Source: Roseovarius sp. MMSF_3281
Lineage (GTDB): Bacteria > Pseudomonadota > Alphaproteobacteria > Rhodobacterales > Rhodobacteraceae
DNA: 64,000 nucleotides
Assembly (NCBI RefSeq): GCF_030733685.1
Contig: NZ_JASHIM010000003.1
Span: 124,001-188,000, forward strand
Reading direction: 5' to 3'
Positions 29,065-38,887 of the stretch are shown here, one piece after another (positions within the stretch are counted from its first letter, which is position 1; every line of letters starts with the position of its first letter). The notes under the pieces are model-generated. The model was not told where the DNA came from and ran no database searches. It saw only the letters and a list, made by a program, of their open reading frames with translations. The position numbers and the translations under genes are program-made.

Positions 29065-31041
29065 TCATTCCGCAGCCACCTTGCCCGGGGCCTCCACGGG
29101 CACCACCTCGGCGTCGATGATTTTCAAGGTCGCGCTGATAGACCCCTTGCGCCCATCCTCATAAGTCACTTCGGTCGTGGTAAATATCTCGTCCGACCCA
29201 TCGTAAAGCGCCCCCAGAAGATCCTCGAACTTCTCGGCAATCACCCCTCGGCGCACCTTGCGTGTGCGGGTCATTTCGCCATCGTCGGCGTCCAACTCCT
29301 TGTGCAGCACCAGGAAGCGATGCACTTGGCAATGCGCCAGCATCGGATCGTCCGAGAGGCTGCGGTTCACTTCCTCGACATGCTCTTTCACGGTTTCAAG
29401 AACACGCGGATGACCGGCCAGTTCCTGGTACGAGGCATAGCCGATGTTGTTCCGCTCGGCCCAGTTGCCAACCGCCGTCAGGTCGATGTTGATAAAGGCC
29501 GTGCATTGCTCCCGCTGGTTGCCGAACACCACCGCTTCCAGAATGTTGGGGAAGAACTTTAGCTTGTTTTCCACGTACTTGGGCGCGAACATCCGGCCAT
29601 CGGCCATTTTGCCCACGTCCTTGGCGCGGTCGATGATCCGCAAATGCCCGCTGCCTTCTTCGAAAAAGCCCGCATCGCCCGTGGCAACCCATCCTTCGGG
29701 GTCCTTGGTGCTCTTGGTGCTTTCCTCGTTCTTGTAGTAATATTCGAAGGTGCCGGGGCTGCGATAGAAAACCTCGCCGCGCTCATCAATCCTGATCTCG
29801 ACCCCGGGGGCCGGAACGCCGACGGTATCGTTGCGCACCTCCCCATCGGGTTGAACGGTGATAAAGACGCTGGCCTCGGTCTGGCCGTAAAGCTGCTTCA
29901 GGTTGATCCCCAGCGAGCGGTAGAATTCAAAAATTTCCGGCCCGATCGCCTCGCCCGCGGTATAGCCCACACGCACGTTGCCAAACCCAAGCGTATCCTT
30001 GAGCGGCCCGTAAACCAACAGATTGCCAAGGGAATACTTCAAACGGTCCCAACCACCCACGGCTTTTCCGTCCAGAATGGCCGGGCCCACCTTGCGGGCA
30101 TGCTCCATGAAGTGGTGGAACAGCCATTTCTTGAAACGGCCGGCATCTTCCATCCGGATCATCACGTTGGTCAACTGCGTTTCGAACACACGCGGCGGGG
30201 CAAAGTAATAGGTCGGCCCGATCTCGCGCAGGTCGGTCTGCATCGTATCGGCACTTTCCGGGCAGTTCACGCAAAAGCCTGTCCAATAGGCCTGCCCGAT
30301 GGAAAAGATGAAATCGCCCACCCATGCCATCGGCAGATAGGCCAGAACCTCGTCATCCTTGTTCAGGTTGTCGAACTCGGCCGAGGATTTCGAGGCCTCG
30401 ATGATATTGCGGTTCGACAATACAACGCCCTTGGGCTTGCCCGTCGTCCCCGAGGTATAAAGCATCACGCAAACGCTGTCATACGTCAGCTTCTCGCGCC
30501 GTTCCCTGAGGTCCTCGATGAACTCCCAATAGGCCGCGCGCCCCTGTTCCTGAACGCCGGTGAAGGTGTGCAGCTTGTGGTGATCGTATTTCCGCAAACC
30601 ACGCGGATCGACATAGATCATATGCTCGAACTGATGCAGGTCGTCCTGAATATCGATCAGTTTATCGACCTGCTCCTGATCCTCGACAATCGCAAACCGC
30701 GCGCCGCAGTGATCCATGACATAGGCCATCTCCTCGGCGGCCGAGTCCTGATACAACGGCACCGGGATCGCCCCAACCGATTGCGCGGCCACCATCGACC
30801 AATAGAAATGCGGGCGGTTACGCCCGATCACGGCGACGAAATCGCCTTCCTTGATGCCCAGATTGATGAATCCAAGCGCAAGCGCCTCGATCTCTTTCTC
30901 GGTTTCCGCCCAGGTCCAGCACTGCCAGATGCCGTATTCCTTTTCGCGATACGCCATCTTGGATGCGTATTGCGTGGCGTTGCGTTGCAATAGCGCCGGA
31001 ATGGACGCAAGTCCTTCCGCCGCCTGAGACGACTGTACCAA
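29065..31041 (-). CDS. AMP-binding long-chain-type acyl-CoA synthetase
   Basis: A 658-residue adenylate-forming ligase: P-loop MLYTSGTTGKPKG, the A5 motif LYGQTEAS, the TGD motif of A7 in WVATGDAGF, the hinge IIDRAKDVGKMADG and a long C-terminal domain. It resembles the FadD15/long-chain group found beside HAAT transporters. It is the first gene of the operon. The start is taken at the TTG 31041 because GGAGGAG lies five bases upstream; an ATG at 31056 would place that ribosome site inside the coding region. The activated acid is unknown. Confidence 0.88.
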   Translation of the reverse strand: MVQSSQAAEGLASIPALLQRNATQYASKMAYREKEYGIWQCWTWAETEKEIEALALGFINLGIKEGDFVAVIGRNRPHFYWSMVAAQSVGAIPVPLYQDSAAEEMAYVMDHCGARFAIVEDQEQVDKLIDIQDDLHQFEHMIYVDPRGLRKYDHHKLHTFTGVQEQGRAAYWEFIEDLRERREKLTYDSVCVMLYTSGTTGKPKGVVLSNRNIIEASKSSAEFDNLNKDDEVLAYLPMAWVGDFIFSIGQAYWTGFCVNCPESADTMQTDLREIGPTYYFAPPRVFETQLTNVMIRMEDAGRFKKWLFHHFMEHARKVGPAILDGKAVGGWDRLKYSLGNLLVYGPLKDTLGFGNVRVGYTAGEAIGPEIFEFYRSLGINLKQLYGQTEASVFITVQPDGEVRNDTVGVPAPGVEIRIDERGEVFYRSPGTFEYYYKNEESTKSTKDPEGWVATGDAGFFEEGSGHLRIIDRAKDVGKMADGRMFAPKYVENKLKFFPNILEAVVFGNQREQCTAFINIDLTAVGNWAERNNIGYASYQELAGHPRVLETVKEHVEEVNRSLSDDPMLAHCQVHRFLVLHKELDADDGEMTRTRKVRRGVIAEKFEDLLGALYDGSDEIFTTTEVTYEDGRKGSISATLKIIDAEVVPVEAPGKVAAE

Positions 31042-31239
31042 GTTTTCTCCTCCCATTGTCCGCCAAGCGAACCGCGCGCCCTATGCTTGGGCGATTCTTG
31101 CGTCCCTTAAGGGTGCTGACGGAAACCTTGCCGTCAACTTTTACCTGATGTTTTCGCAATCCTTTCGAATTGTAACAGCGGCGGAAACGGCTTTGCGCCA
31201 CCCCTTTATGGTGCTAGCCAGTTTTCGAAGGAAAACCCG

Positions 31240-33147
31240 ATGAGTTCGCACAAGACAGATACCAATGCCATGACAATGGCGGGCCTGAACCTGATCCAGC
31301 AGGCCATCTCGATCTATGATGCGGACCTGCAACTGGCTGTCTGCAATCATCGGTTTCAGGAAATGTTCGATCTGCCCGACTGGCTGGTGACACCGGGGGC
31401 CGCCTTTGCCGATACCATCCATTTTCTGGCCAAACGTGGCGATTACGGCAAAGTGACGGACCTGGACGAATTCGTGCGCACCCGTGTCGAACAGGCCCGC
31501 GCGTTCGAGCCGCATTACATGGAACGCACCCGCGCCAATGGCCGGACAATCAGCGTCGAAGGCACCCCATTGCCGCAAGGCGGCTGGGTGACTGTCTATA
31601 CTGACATCACCCGCACCAAACGGCAGGAAAGCCTGCTGCGCGCCCGGTCCGAGGAACTGTCGGGCCAGCTCCTGACCTATTCCGAAGAAATCGCCGCCAC
31701 CAACCGCGAACTCTCCTCCACCATCACAGCGCTGGAAGAAACCAAGCGGCAGCTGACCGCGTCTGAGGCGCGCACACGCCTGACCACCGAGATGATGCCG
31801 GCCCACATCGCGCATGTCGGGGCCGACCGGCGCTATACCTATTCAAACCGACGGCTCAGCGCCGTCATGCCCGGCAGCAAATCCGACATCATCGGCCTGC
31901 CCATCGAGGAGGTTCTGGGCGCGCAACCCTATGCCACGATCAGGCCCTATCTCGACGATGCCTTCTCCGGCAAAGCTTCGGTCTTCGAATTCACCCACGA
32001 GCCCAGTTCCCGCCGCATCCGCGTGGCCCTTACCCCCGAGGATGCCCAGGGCGGGATCTACATCCTGTCGATGGACATTACCGAAGAGGTGCAGACACGC
32101 TCGGCCCTGCAACAGACACGCCGCCGCGAAATGGCCGCGCAGCTGACCAGCGGGCTGGCGCATGATTTCTCCAACCTGCTGACCATCATCCTCGGGATGC
32201 AATCGAAACTGCAACGCATGGATTTGGGAGAAGAGGCCGAAACCCTGATCTCTGCCACCCTGGGCGCGGCACGGCGCGGCGGCGGGTTGCTCAACCGCAT
32301 TGCCGATATGACCGGCCCGCGTGAACACACCCCGGCGGCCACCGATCTATCGGCCTTCCTGAACGATCTGGAAACTCTGGCCCGCTCCACCCTGCCCGAC
32401 GACGTGGAGTTTACCATCAACAATCTCGCTCATCCGGGCCATTACTTGCTGGATGCGGGCATGTTGCAGGATTCACTGCTGAACCTGGTGATCAACGCCC
32501 GCGATGCCGTGGGCCCGAACGGGGCGATCAGGCTCACCACCACCTGTTTGCAGGATACCTGGCTGGAATTCACCGTCACCGATACCGGCCCCGGGTTTTC
32601 GAAATCCGCGCTGACTCATGCGCTTGATCCCTTCTATACCACCAAGGGCGGCGAAGGCTCTGGCCTTGGCCTGTCGATGGTTTATGACATGACCAAATTG
32701 GCCGGCGGTCGCGTGAAGCTGTCGAACACCGACACCGGCGGGCGCGTATCGCTCCGGTTGCCCATGCGCCGCGCCGAAGCCGTGGACACCACGGGAATGG
32801 TCCTTCTGGTGGAAGACAGCCCCGATTTGCGGGACACCATCCGCGACATGCTCCGCAATCGGGGCCACACGGTGATCGAGGCCAGCTCCGCCGACGAAGC
32901 CGCCGCGCTCTTGCAAGAACTGCCCGAGATATCCGCGCTGCTGTCCGATATTTCGCTGGAAGGCGACAAGACCGGCCTTGACCTGATCAAAGCCTTGCCC
33001 AAGGGGCATTGCCCGGCTTACCTGATGACCTCGCTGCCCCCGGGCGACCCGCTCTACGAGGCTGCCTGCAAAACCGCGCCAGTCCTCCGAAAGCCCTTCG
33101 ACGCGGCGCGCCTTGATGCCTTTCTCAATCCGGATGCCCCACAATGA
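31240..33147 (+). CDS. Hybrid sensor histidine kinase with two PAS domains and a C-terminal receiver
   Basis: A 635-residue cytoplasmic kinase. PAS domains lie at about 15-125 and 175-285, separated by a coiled coil. The HisKA H-box GLAHDFSNLL has His308; the ATPase domain shows NLVINARDAVG, DTGPGFS and GSGLGLS. A receiver at about 520-630 has LLVEDSPD, phosphoacceptor Asp570 and Lys618 in RKPFD. No transmembrane helices are seen. It overlaps the following response regulator by four bases (ATGA). It is divergent from the acyl-CoA ligase/transporter operon, 198 bases from the ligase start, so it likely controls that operon; this is inference from position. Confidence 0.9.
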   Translation: MSSHKTDTNAMTMAGLNLIQQAISIYDADLQLAVCNHRFQEMFDLPDWLVTPGAAFADTIHFLAKRGDYGKVTDLDEFVRTRVEQARAFEPHYMERTRANGRTISVEGTPLPQGGWVTVYTDITRTKRQESLLRARSEELSGQLLTYSEEIAATNRELSSTITALEETKRQLTASEARTRLTTEMMPAHIAHVGADRRYTYSNRRLSAVMPGSKSDIIGLPIEEVLGAQPYATIRPYLDDAFSGKASVFEFTHEPSSRRIRVALTPEDAQGGIYILSMDITEEVQTRSALQQTRRREMAAQLTSGLAHDFSNLLTIILGMQSKLQRMDLGEEAETLISATLGAARRGGGLLNRIADMTGPREHTPAATDLSAFLNDLETLARSTLPDDVEFTINNLAHPGHYLLDAGMLQDSLLNLVINARDAVGPNGAIRLTTTCLQDTWLEFTVTDTGPGFSKSALTHALDPFYTTKGGEGSGLGLSMVYDMTKLAGGRVKLSNTDTGGRVSLRLPMRRAEAVDTTGMVLLVEDSPDLRDTIRDMLRNRGHTVIEASSADEAAALLQELPEISALLSDISLEGDKTGLDLIKALPKGHCPAYLMTSLPPGDPLYEAACKTAPVLRKPFDAARLDAFLNPDAPQ

Positions 33148-33845
33148 CACAACCGCTTGTCGCCATCCTCGATGACGAACCGGCCATTCGCACCATGCTT
33201 GCGGATGCACTCGAAGAGGCCGGGTTTCAAACCATGGCCTTTGGCCGCGCCACCGAGTTCGAAGCCGCCCTGCGCAGCGCAACGCCCGATGTCTGCCTTG
33301 TGGACCTCTCGCTGCCCGACCGCGACGGGCTGACGCTGGTTCACCGGCTCGCGCTGGAACAAGGCGCCACCGTGATCATCATATCGGGCCGCGCCGAGGT
33401 GCAGGACAAGATCACCGGGCTGGAACTGGGGGCCGACGATTACATCATCAAACCCTTCGATCCGGCCGAGGTGGTGGCCCGCATCCGCGCCCGCCTGCGC
33501 CGCGAAAGCAGCACGCCGCAAACCGGCGAAACCGCCCGCTTCAACGGCTGGACCGCGCATTTCGACCGCTACGTGCTTGAGGATGAGACCGGCGCGGAAA
33601 CCCCCTTTTCCCACGCCGAGGGCGAGGTGCTGCGCCTGTTCCTGGAGCGCCCCAAGCGCCTGATTTCGCGCAATGCGATGCAAGAGGCACTTGGCGGCGC
33701 GGCGGGCGAAAGCTTTGACCGCGCGATGGACGTACGCATCTCGCGCCTGCGCACCAAGCTGCGCGAAGACCCGAAAAACCCGCGCCTGATCAAGACGATC
33801 TACGGCGCAGGCTATATTTTCCTGGGCGATATAAGCTGGACCTGA
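33144..33845 (+). CDS. OmpR/PhoB-type response regulator
   Basis: A 233-residue regulator. The receiver (1-115) has the acidic pair in LDDEP, phosphoacceptor Asp54 (CLVDLSLPD) and Lys103 (IIKPFD). A winged-helix DNA-binding domain follows at about 130-230, ending in KTIYGAGYIF. It is translationally coupled to the kinase gene. Phosphate could pass His308 to Asp570 within the kinase and compete with, or be separate from, this regulator, because no HPt domain is visible here. Confidence 0.92.
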   Translation: MTQPLVAILDDEPAIRTMLADALEEAGFQTMAFGRATEFEAALRSATPDVCLVDLSLPDRDGLTLVHRLALEQGATVIIISGRAEVQDKITGLELGADDYIIKPFDPAEVVARIRARLRRESSTPQTGETARFNGWTAHFDRYVLEDETGAETPFSHAEGEVLRLFLERPKRLISRNAMQEALGGAAGESFDRAMDVRISRLRTKLREDPKNPRLIKTIYGAGYIFLGDISWT

Positions 33846-33921
33846 CAGGTGTCACCCGCCCCGATATTCCGCAGAGACAGGGGAATTCGCCAGACATTCC
33901 CCTGCCCCTAAATCACCTGCT

Positions 33922-35307
33922 TCACCGCGGCGCGCCGCCTTCACCGACATCCCAGAAAAGGCCGGCCATCAACCTGAGTGCATCGCGGCACACCGGCTTG
34001 AGTACATGTTCGTCGGGCGCGTGCTGTGAGCATCCTCGATAAGAATGGGGCACCCACACGGTGGGCAGGCCAAGGATGTCGACAAAGGCGTCATTGGGCA
34101 GTGATCCGGCGAGGTTCGGCAGGATATGCGGATTCTGTCCCGAGGTTTCTTCAAGCGAGTTGGCGACGAATGTCACCCAAGGGTGATCCGGGGCAAGCCG
34201 GGTCGCGCGAAAGAAACCACGGTCGTGCGGTATGATCTTCACGGCCTCGAACCCCAGTGCATCAAGGTGGCGTCGCAGCGCAGGAATGATGTCTTCCGGG
34301 TCGGTTCCGACGACATAGCGAAGTTGACAGGTGGCGCGGGCGTGGGCCGATATCGCGTTGACCGGCGCCTCGGGCACGCCGCTTTTCATGGCGAGGATGG
34401 CAAAGCTGTTCCAGCCATAGGCGCGTTCTGTCGGGGTCAGGCTTTCTTCGCCCCAATCCTCGTCGATCGTGGGACCATCGCCCCCGGCGATCGGCAAGCC
34501 GTCAAGGGCGGCGCGTACATCATCGGTAAGGCTATCCGGACGCCATTCGGGGATGCGTATCTGACCGCGCGCATCTGTAATGGTGGCCAAGGCCTGCGCC
34601 AGGATCATCGCAGGGTCCGCCAGAAGCCCCCCCCAGTTGCCCGAGTGATGCGCGCCGTCACGCAGGTCAACGACCAGATCAAAGCTTACACCACCGCGCG
34701 AGCCCATGAACATCGTGGGGGTCTCAGGCTGCAGGCGCGGCCCGTCCGAGGCAATCAGGACATCGGCGGATAGGTCATCCTTATGCGCCTCGAAGAACTC
34801 GGCCAATCCGGGGGATCCGGTCTCTTCACCGGTTTCGATCACCACCCGACAGTTGAAGCCAAGTTTGCCACGGGTCTGCAAGACCGCATCAAGGGCCGCG
34901 ATATTGATTAGGTGCTGCCCCTTGTTGTCGGCGCTTCCTCGCCCATACAGGCGGTCACCCTCTTCGATCAGTTTGAAGGGATGCAAGCCTTCTCGCCACT
35001 GGTCGGTCTGGGCACGGATCACGTCACCATGCCCATAGGTCAGAACGGTGGTCAGGTCATCGCCCTCGTGGCGTTCGGCCACAAGGATCGGCCCCGCGCC
35101 CTCGACCGGGTTGGGGTGTATTTCACAAGCAAAGCCCATGGCGGTCAGGCGTGCGGTCATCGCCTTATCGAGATAACGCGCCAATTCCGGGGCCTGATCG
35201 GGGTTTTGGCTTTCTGTTTCGTAGGCAACCAGGTCACCCAATTCGGCCTGAAAGCGGCCGTCGTCGAAATATGCGGAAACGGTGTCGATGGCGGAATTGC
35301 GTGTCAT
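33922..35307 (-). CDS. M20-family dipeptidase
   Basis: A 461-residue zinc dipeptidase of the PepV/carnosinase-like M20 group. Metal and catalytic motifs: TYGHGDV (His and Asp), [11 protein letters not shown] (bridging Asp), TGEETGS (catalytic Glu plus ligand Glu), ASDGPR (Asp) and a late CSQHAPDEH (His). A lid/dimerisation domain occupies about 190-350. There is no signal peptide, so it is cytoplasmic. It is the last gene of the peptide-transport operon, 3 bp after the gamma-glutamyltransferase gene, and would hydrolyse imported dipeptides such as Cys-Gly. Confidence 0.9.
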   Translation of the reverse strand: MTRNSAIDTVSAYFDDGRFQAELGDLVAYETESQNPDQAPELARYLDKAMTARLTAMGFACEIHPNPVEGAGPILVAERHEGDDLTTVLTYGHGDVIRAQTDQWREGLHPFKLIEEGDRLYGRGSADNKGQHLINIAALDAVLQTRGKLGFNCRVVIETGEETGSPGLAEFFEAHKDDLSADVLIASDGPRLQPETPTMFMGSRGGVSFDLVVDLRDGAHHSGNWGGLLADPAMILAQALATITDARGQIRIPEWRPDSLTDDVRAALDGLPIAGGDGPTIDEDWGEESLTPTERAYGWNSFAILAMKSGVPEAPVNAISAHARATCQLRYVVGTDPEDIIPALRRHLDALGFEAVKIIPHDRGFFRATRLAPDHPWVTFVANSLEETSGQNPHILPNLAGSLPNDAFVDILGLPTVWVPHSYRGCSQHAPDEHVLKPVCRDALRLMAGLFWDVGEGGAPR

Positions 35308-35310
35308 GGT

Positions 35311-36888
35311 TTACCTGTCTGGTTCTTCACAAATGGCATCGCCCCAAGGCGACATGATTTCGGTGCAGCCGCTGTTGATGCGGCCTTGGCGCATCACACC
35401 TGCCGGGCAGGCAAAGGCATAGGGGAACGGACTGCGGCGTGTGGTGACAACCGGGTGCCGGGCTTTCAGGGCGTCTGTCACCTCGGCTGGCAGCGTGTCG
35501 TCCGCGACAATGGTATCGCCCCCCGAGACATCTATACGCGGGTGGTGGAACGCGGCCTCGGCATCCATTCCGAAATCGGCAACGAACGAGGCCATCTGCG
35601 CCATGGCCGAAACGATCTTGCGACCACCCGAAGCCCCGAATGCAAAACGCGTATCGCCCGTTTCGCCCAGAACTGGACAGACATTCATCAAGCAGCGCTT
35701 GCCCGCCTCAAGCGAATTGGGACGCCCCTGAACCGGATCGAACCACATGATCCCATTGTTCATCAGAAAGCCGGTCGAAGGCGAAATTATGCGTGCCCCG
35801 AAGATGGATAGAAGAGTCTGGGTTTGGCTCACCATGTTGCCGTCCCGGTCCACGACCGAGAAATGCGTGGTACAGCCTGCATGGGTTTCAGTCTCGCCAG
35901 TGTCACCCATGGTTTGAAGGCGGGCCTCATAGGCATTGAACAGCCCCTCGGAGGCCGCCACGAAGGAGGTCGCATCGGGTGCGCTGCCAAACTCCGTAGC
36001 TTCCATGGTGGCAAGCGCCTGGCGGAAAGTCGGCCCGGCTGTCAGGCCGGGAACGGCATGAAGCCGCGCGTTGCGATAGTCAAAGCTGAGCGGTTCGGAA
36101 AACTCCGCGCGATAGGCGCGCAAATCCTCGTGGCTCAGGCTGCCGCCCTTGGCCTGTATATCCGCGGCCATGGCGGCGCCAAGGTCACCGTCATAAAACT
36201 CCCGCGCCCCTTTGAAAGCCAGACGCTCAAGGCTGTCGGCCATTTGTGACTGATCCAGACGTTGTTCCGCCAGTGCGGTCCAGCCGCTGATCTTGGGCCA
36301 TTGCCCATCGTCCAGAAATAGCGCGGCGGCGTCCGTATCCTTGGCCAGTTCGCGGGTTGCCGAGGCAATCACAAGTGCCGCGTACCAATCCACGAGAAGC
36401 CCTTCCCGCGCATAATCCACGGCGGGCGACAGCAGATCGGCCCAGGGCAACCGGCCATAGCGTTCATGCATCTGGCCCATACCATCCACGACACCCGGCA
36501 CGGCAACTGCGGTTGCGCCTTGCACATTGCGGTTGCCCTCGACCTCTTGCCACGGAAACAGGTCTCCCGCGACGCCGTTGCCGGTCAAAGGATAATCCGC
36601 CGGGTTCAGGCCTGCCGGGGCACGCATCCCATAGTTCAGGGCCTCGGCCCGGTCCTCATCAGCACGCCAGAGCATCAGCGCCCCGCCCCCCGCCGGGCCA
36701 CTCATCCAGGGTTCCAGCACACCGATAGCAAAAGAGGTTGCAATCGCCGCATCCACGGCATCGCCGCCCGCGGCAAGAACATCCGCCCCGGCCTGGGCGG
36801 CCAGCCTGTGCTGGGCCGCGACAACGCCGTGTTCGGTTTCAATAACGGTTTTCCGGGTCTTCGCAGTGCGCGAAAGGTTTACCGACAT
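35311..36888 (-). CDS. Gamma-glutamyltransferase-family Ntn hydrolase, cytoplasmic
   Basis: A 525-residue GGT-family protein. The autoprocessing and catalytic Thr is Thr340 in GCTTHFSVVDRDGN, the equivalent of the TTHYSVV start of the E. coli small subunit. No signal peptide is present, unlike secreted GGTs, so it probably acts in the cytosol on imported gamma-glutamyl peptides. The start at 36888 is one base after the ATP-binding gene stop; the frame continues upstream inside that gene without function. GGT-family proteins also include cephalosporin acylases, so the donor is inferred from context. Confidence 0.88.
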   Translation of the reverse strand: MSVNLSRTAKTRKTVIETEHGVVAAQHRLAAQAGADVLAAGGDAVDAAIATSFAIGVLEPWMSGPAGGGALMLWRADEDRAEALNYGMRAPAGLNPADYPLTGNGVAGDLFPWQEVEGNRNVQGATAVAVPGVVDGMGQMHERYGRLPWADLLSPAVDYAREGLLVDWYAALVIASATRELAKDTDAAALFLDDGQWPKISGWTALAEQRLDQSQMADSLERLAFKGAREFYDGDLGAAMAADIQAKGGSLSHEDLRAYRAEFSEPLSFDYRNARLHAVPGLTAGPTFRQALATMEATEFGSAPDATSFVAASEGLFNAYEARLQTMGDTGETETHAGCTTHFSVVDRDGNMVSQTQTLLSIFGARIISPSTGFLMNNGIMWFDPVQGRPNSLEAGKRCLMNVCPVLGETGDTRFAFGASGGRKIVSAMAQMASFVADFGMDAEAAFHHPRIDVSGGDTIVADDTLPAEVTDALKARHPVVTTRRSPFPYAFACPAGVMRQGRINSGCTEIMSPWGDAICEEPDR

Positions 36889-36889
36889 C

Positions 36890-37888
36890 TCAGGCCACCT
36901 TCGCGTCATGCATGGGGCTTTGCGGATCAAACAGATGGCACTCCACCCGGCCGCGCGCGGTTTCGACAGGGCGCGGCGCCACGCGCTTGCAGTGATCCGT
37001 GGCCACGGGACAACGCGGATGGAACTGGCATCCCGAAGGTGGGGCGATCGGGTTGGGATAGGCCATGCCAAGCTGTGTATCGGGAACGCCCAGTCCCGGT
37101 TCGGGTGTCAGGACCGATTTCAGCAACGCTTGGGTATATGGATGCCCCGCCTCGTCGAAGAGGCCGGCCACATCCGATTCCTCGACGATCCGGCCAAGAT
37201 ACATCACCGCGACACGTGTCGCGAGATGCTCGACGACGGCAAGGTCGTGGCTGATGAACAGATAGGTCAGGCCGAATTCACGGCGCAAGTCGCCAAGCAG
37301 GTTCAGAATCTGGCTTTGCACCGACACGTCCAACGCCGATGTGGGTTCGTCGCAGATCACGATTTCGGGCTTCATGATAAGGGCCCTTGCAATCGCAACG
37401 CGTTGGCGTTGCCCGCCCGACATCTGGCTGGGGTAAGTGTTCATAACCCGTGCCGGCAATCCGACAATATCGAGAATTTCGCGCACCTTGCGGTCCCACT
37501 CCTGCGGGTCGCCTACGCCATGGACGCGCAAAGGCAACGATACGATGTCGAAGATGCTCTTGCGCGGGTTCAGCGAGGAATAGGGATCCTGAAAGATCGG
37601 CTGAATGCGGCGCGCAAGGCTAAGCCTGTCTTGTGCCAGGATTTCCTTACCGTCGATCAAGACCTGACCGCTTGTCGGCGTTTCCAGCCCCAGCAATATC
37701 TTGGCGAGGGTGGATTTGCCGCAACCCGATTCCCCCACAAGCCCAAGGACTTCGCCACGAGGCAGGGACAACGAGACATCGTTGACGGCTGTCAGGGGCT
37801 TTGCCTTGCCGAAAATACCCTGTTTGACGCGGTAGGTCTTGGTAACGTTACGCAGTTCCAGAACGGGGGCTGAGGTCTCAGGGCTCAT
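36890..37888 (-). CDS. Dipeptide/oligopeptide ABC transporter ATP-binding protein, DppF type
   Basis: A 332-residue ATPase: Walker A GESGCGKSTL, signature MSGGQRQRVAIARAL, Walker B IVICDEPTSALDVS, and the C-terminal oligopeptide-transporter extension with a Cys cluster (CQFHPRCPVATDHC), which in this family can bind an iron-sulfur cluster. Its start overlaps the end of the DppD-type gene (ATGA). Confidence 0.93.
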   Translation of the reverse strand: MSPETSAPVLELRNVTKTYRVKQGIFGKAKPLTAVNDVSLSLPRGEVLGLVGESGCGKSTLAKILLGLETPTSGQVLIDGKEILAQDRLSLARRIQPIFQDPYSSLNPRKSIFDIVSLPLRVHGVGDPQEWDRKVREILDIVGLPARVMNTYPSQMSGGQRQRVAIARALIMKPEIVICDEPTSALDVSVQSQILNLLGDLRREFGLTYLFISHDLAVVEHLATRVAVMYLGRIVEESDVAGLFDEAGHPYTQALLKSVLTPEPGLGVPDTQLGMAYPNPIAPPSGCQFHPRCPVATDHCKRVAPRPVETARGRVECHLFDPQSPMHDAKVA

Positions 37889-38883
37889 GCGGGCACCTCC
37901 TCTTCGGCGTGGCGTTTGCCGTCTGCATGGATGCAGCGGAATTCGTGGCTGTCATCGCCATGCATCGGGATCGTGTCCTGACAGGCGGCTTCGGCATAGG
38001 GGCACCGGGTCCGGAAGGCGCATCCATGCACATCGCCGACCAAGGAAGGGACGATGCCCGGTATCGTGCCAAGCTCGCTGCCACGCTCGGTCTTGCCGGG
38101 CAATGGAATGCAGCGCAAAAGGCCCCGGGTGTAGGGGTGCGAGGGCGTGTTGAAAACCTCGGCGGCCGGTCCGGTCTCGACCAGTTCACCGGCATACATC
38201 ACCGCGACCTTGTCGGCCACGCGCGCCACCACGCCCAGGTCATGGGTGATCAGGATCATCGCCATGTTCATTTCGCGGCCCAGATCGTACAGCAGCCGCA
38301 GGATTTGGGCCTGAATGGTCACGTCAAGCGCGGTGGTCGGCTCGTCGGCGATGATCAATTCGGGCTCACACATCAGGGCCATGGCGATCATCACCCGCTG
38401 GCGCAACCCACCCGAAAGCTGGTGGGGATATTGCGACAGGCGGCTTTCGGCGGCGGTGATCCCGACCTTCTCCAGCAGTTCCACGGCACGGGCGCGGGCC
38501 GCTTTGCGGCCAACGGGCTTGTGCAGCAAAAGTGCCTCAACAAGTTGATCCCCGATCGTGTATGCCGGGTTGAGCGAGGTCATCGGCTCCTGGAAAATCA
38601 TCGACATCCGCCCGCCACGCAGCGCGCGCATGGTGCGCGGGCTGGCGGTGGTCAGGTCGGTCCCGTCGAACTCAAGTTGGTCGGCGCTGCGGCGGATGTT
38701 GTTTCCCAACAGGCCCATCACCGCCAAAGACGTCAGCGATTTTCCCGATCCGCTTTCACCGACGATGCAAAGAGTTTCGCCGCGATCGAGGTCAAAGTCG
38801 ATTCCGCGCACAGCATGAAGCGTGCCAGATCCGACCGGGATGTCGATTGTAAGATTGCGGACGCTCAGCAAGGGTTTGCTCAT
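37885..38883 (-). CDS. Dipeptide/oligopeptide ABC transporter ATP-binding protein, DppD type
   Basis: A 332-residue ATPase: Walker [12 protein letters not shown], signature [15 protein letters not shown], Walker [15 protein letters not shown], and the C-terminal extension with [14 protein letters not shown]. It forms a heterodimer with the DppF-type protein. It lies 4 bp after the DppC-type permease gene in one operon. Confidence 0.93.
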   Translation of the reverse strand: MSKPLLSVRNLTIDIPVGSGTLHAVRGIDFDLDRGETLCIVGESGSGKSLTSLAVMGLLGNNIRRSADQLEFDGTDLTTASPRTMRALRGGRMSMIFQEPMTSLNPAYTIGDQLVEALLLHKPVGRKAARARAVELLEKVGITAAESRLSQYPHQLSGGLRQRVMIAMALMCEPELIIADEPTTALDVTIQAQILRLLYDLGREMNMAMILITHDLGVVARVADKVAVMYAGELVETGPAAEVFNTPSHPYTRGLLRCIPLPGKTERGSELGTIPGIVPSLVGDVHGCAFRTRCPYAEAACQDTIPMHGDDSHEFRCIHADGKRHAEEEVPA

Positions 38884-38887
38884 TGTG

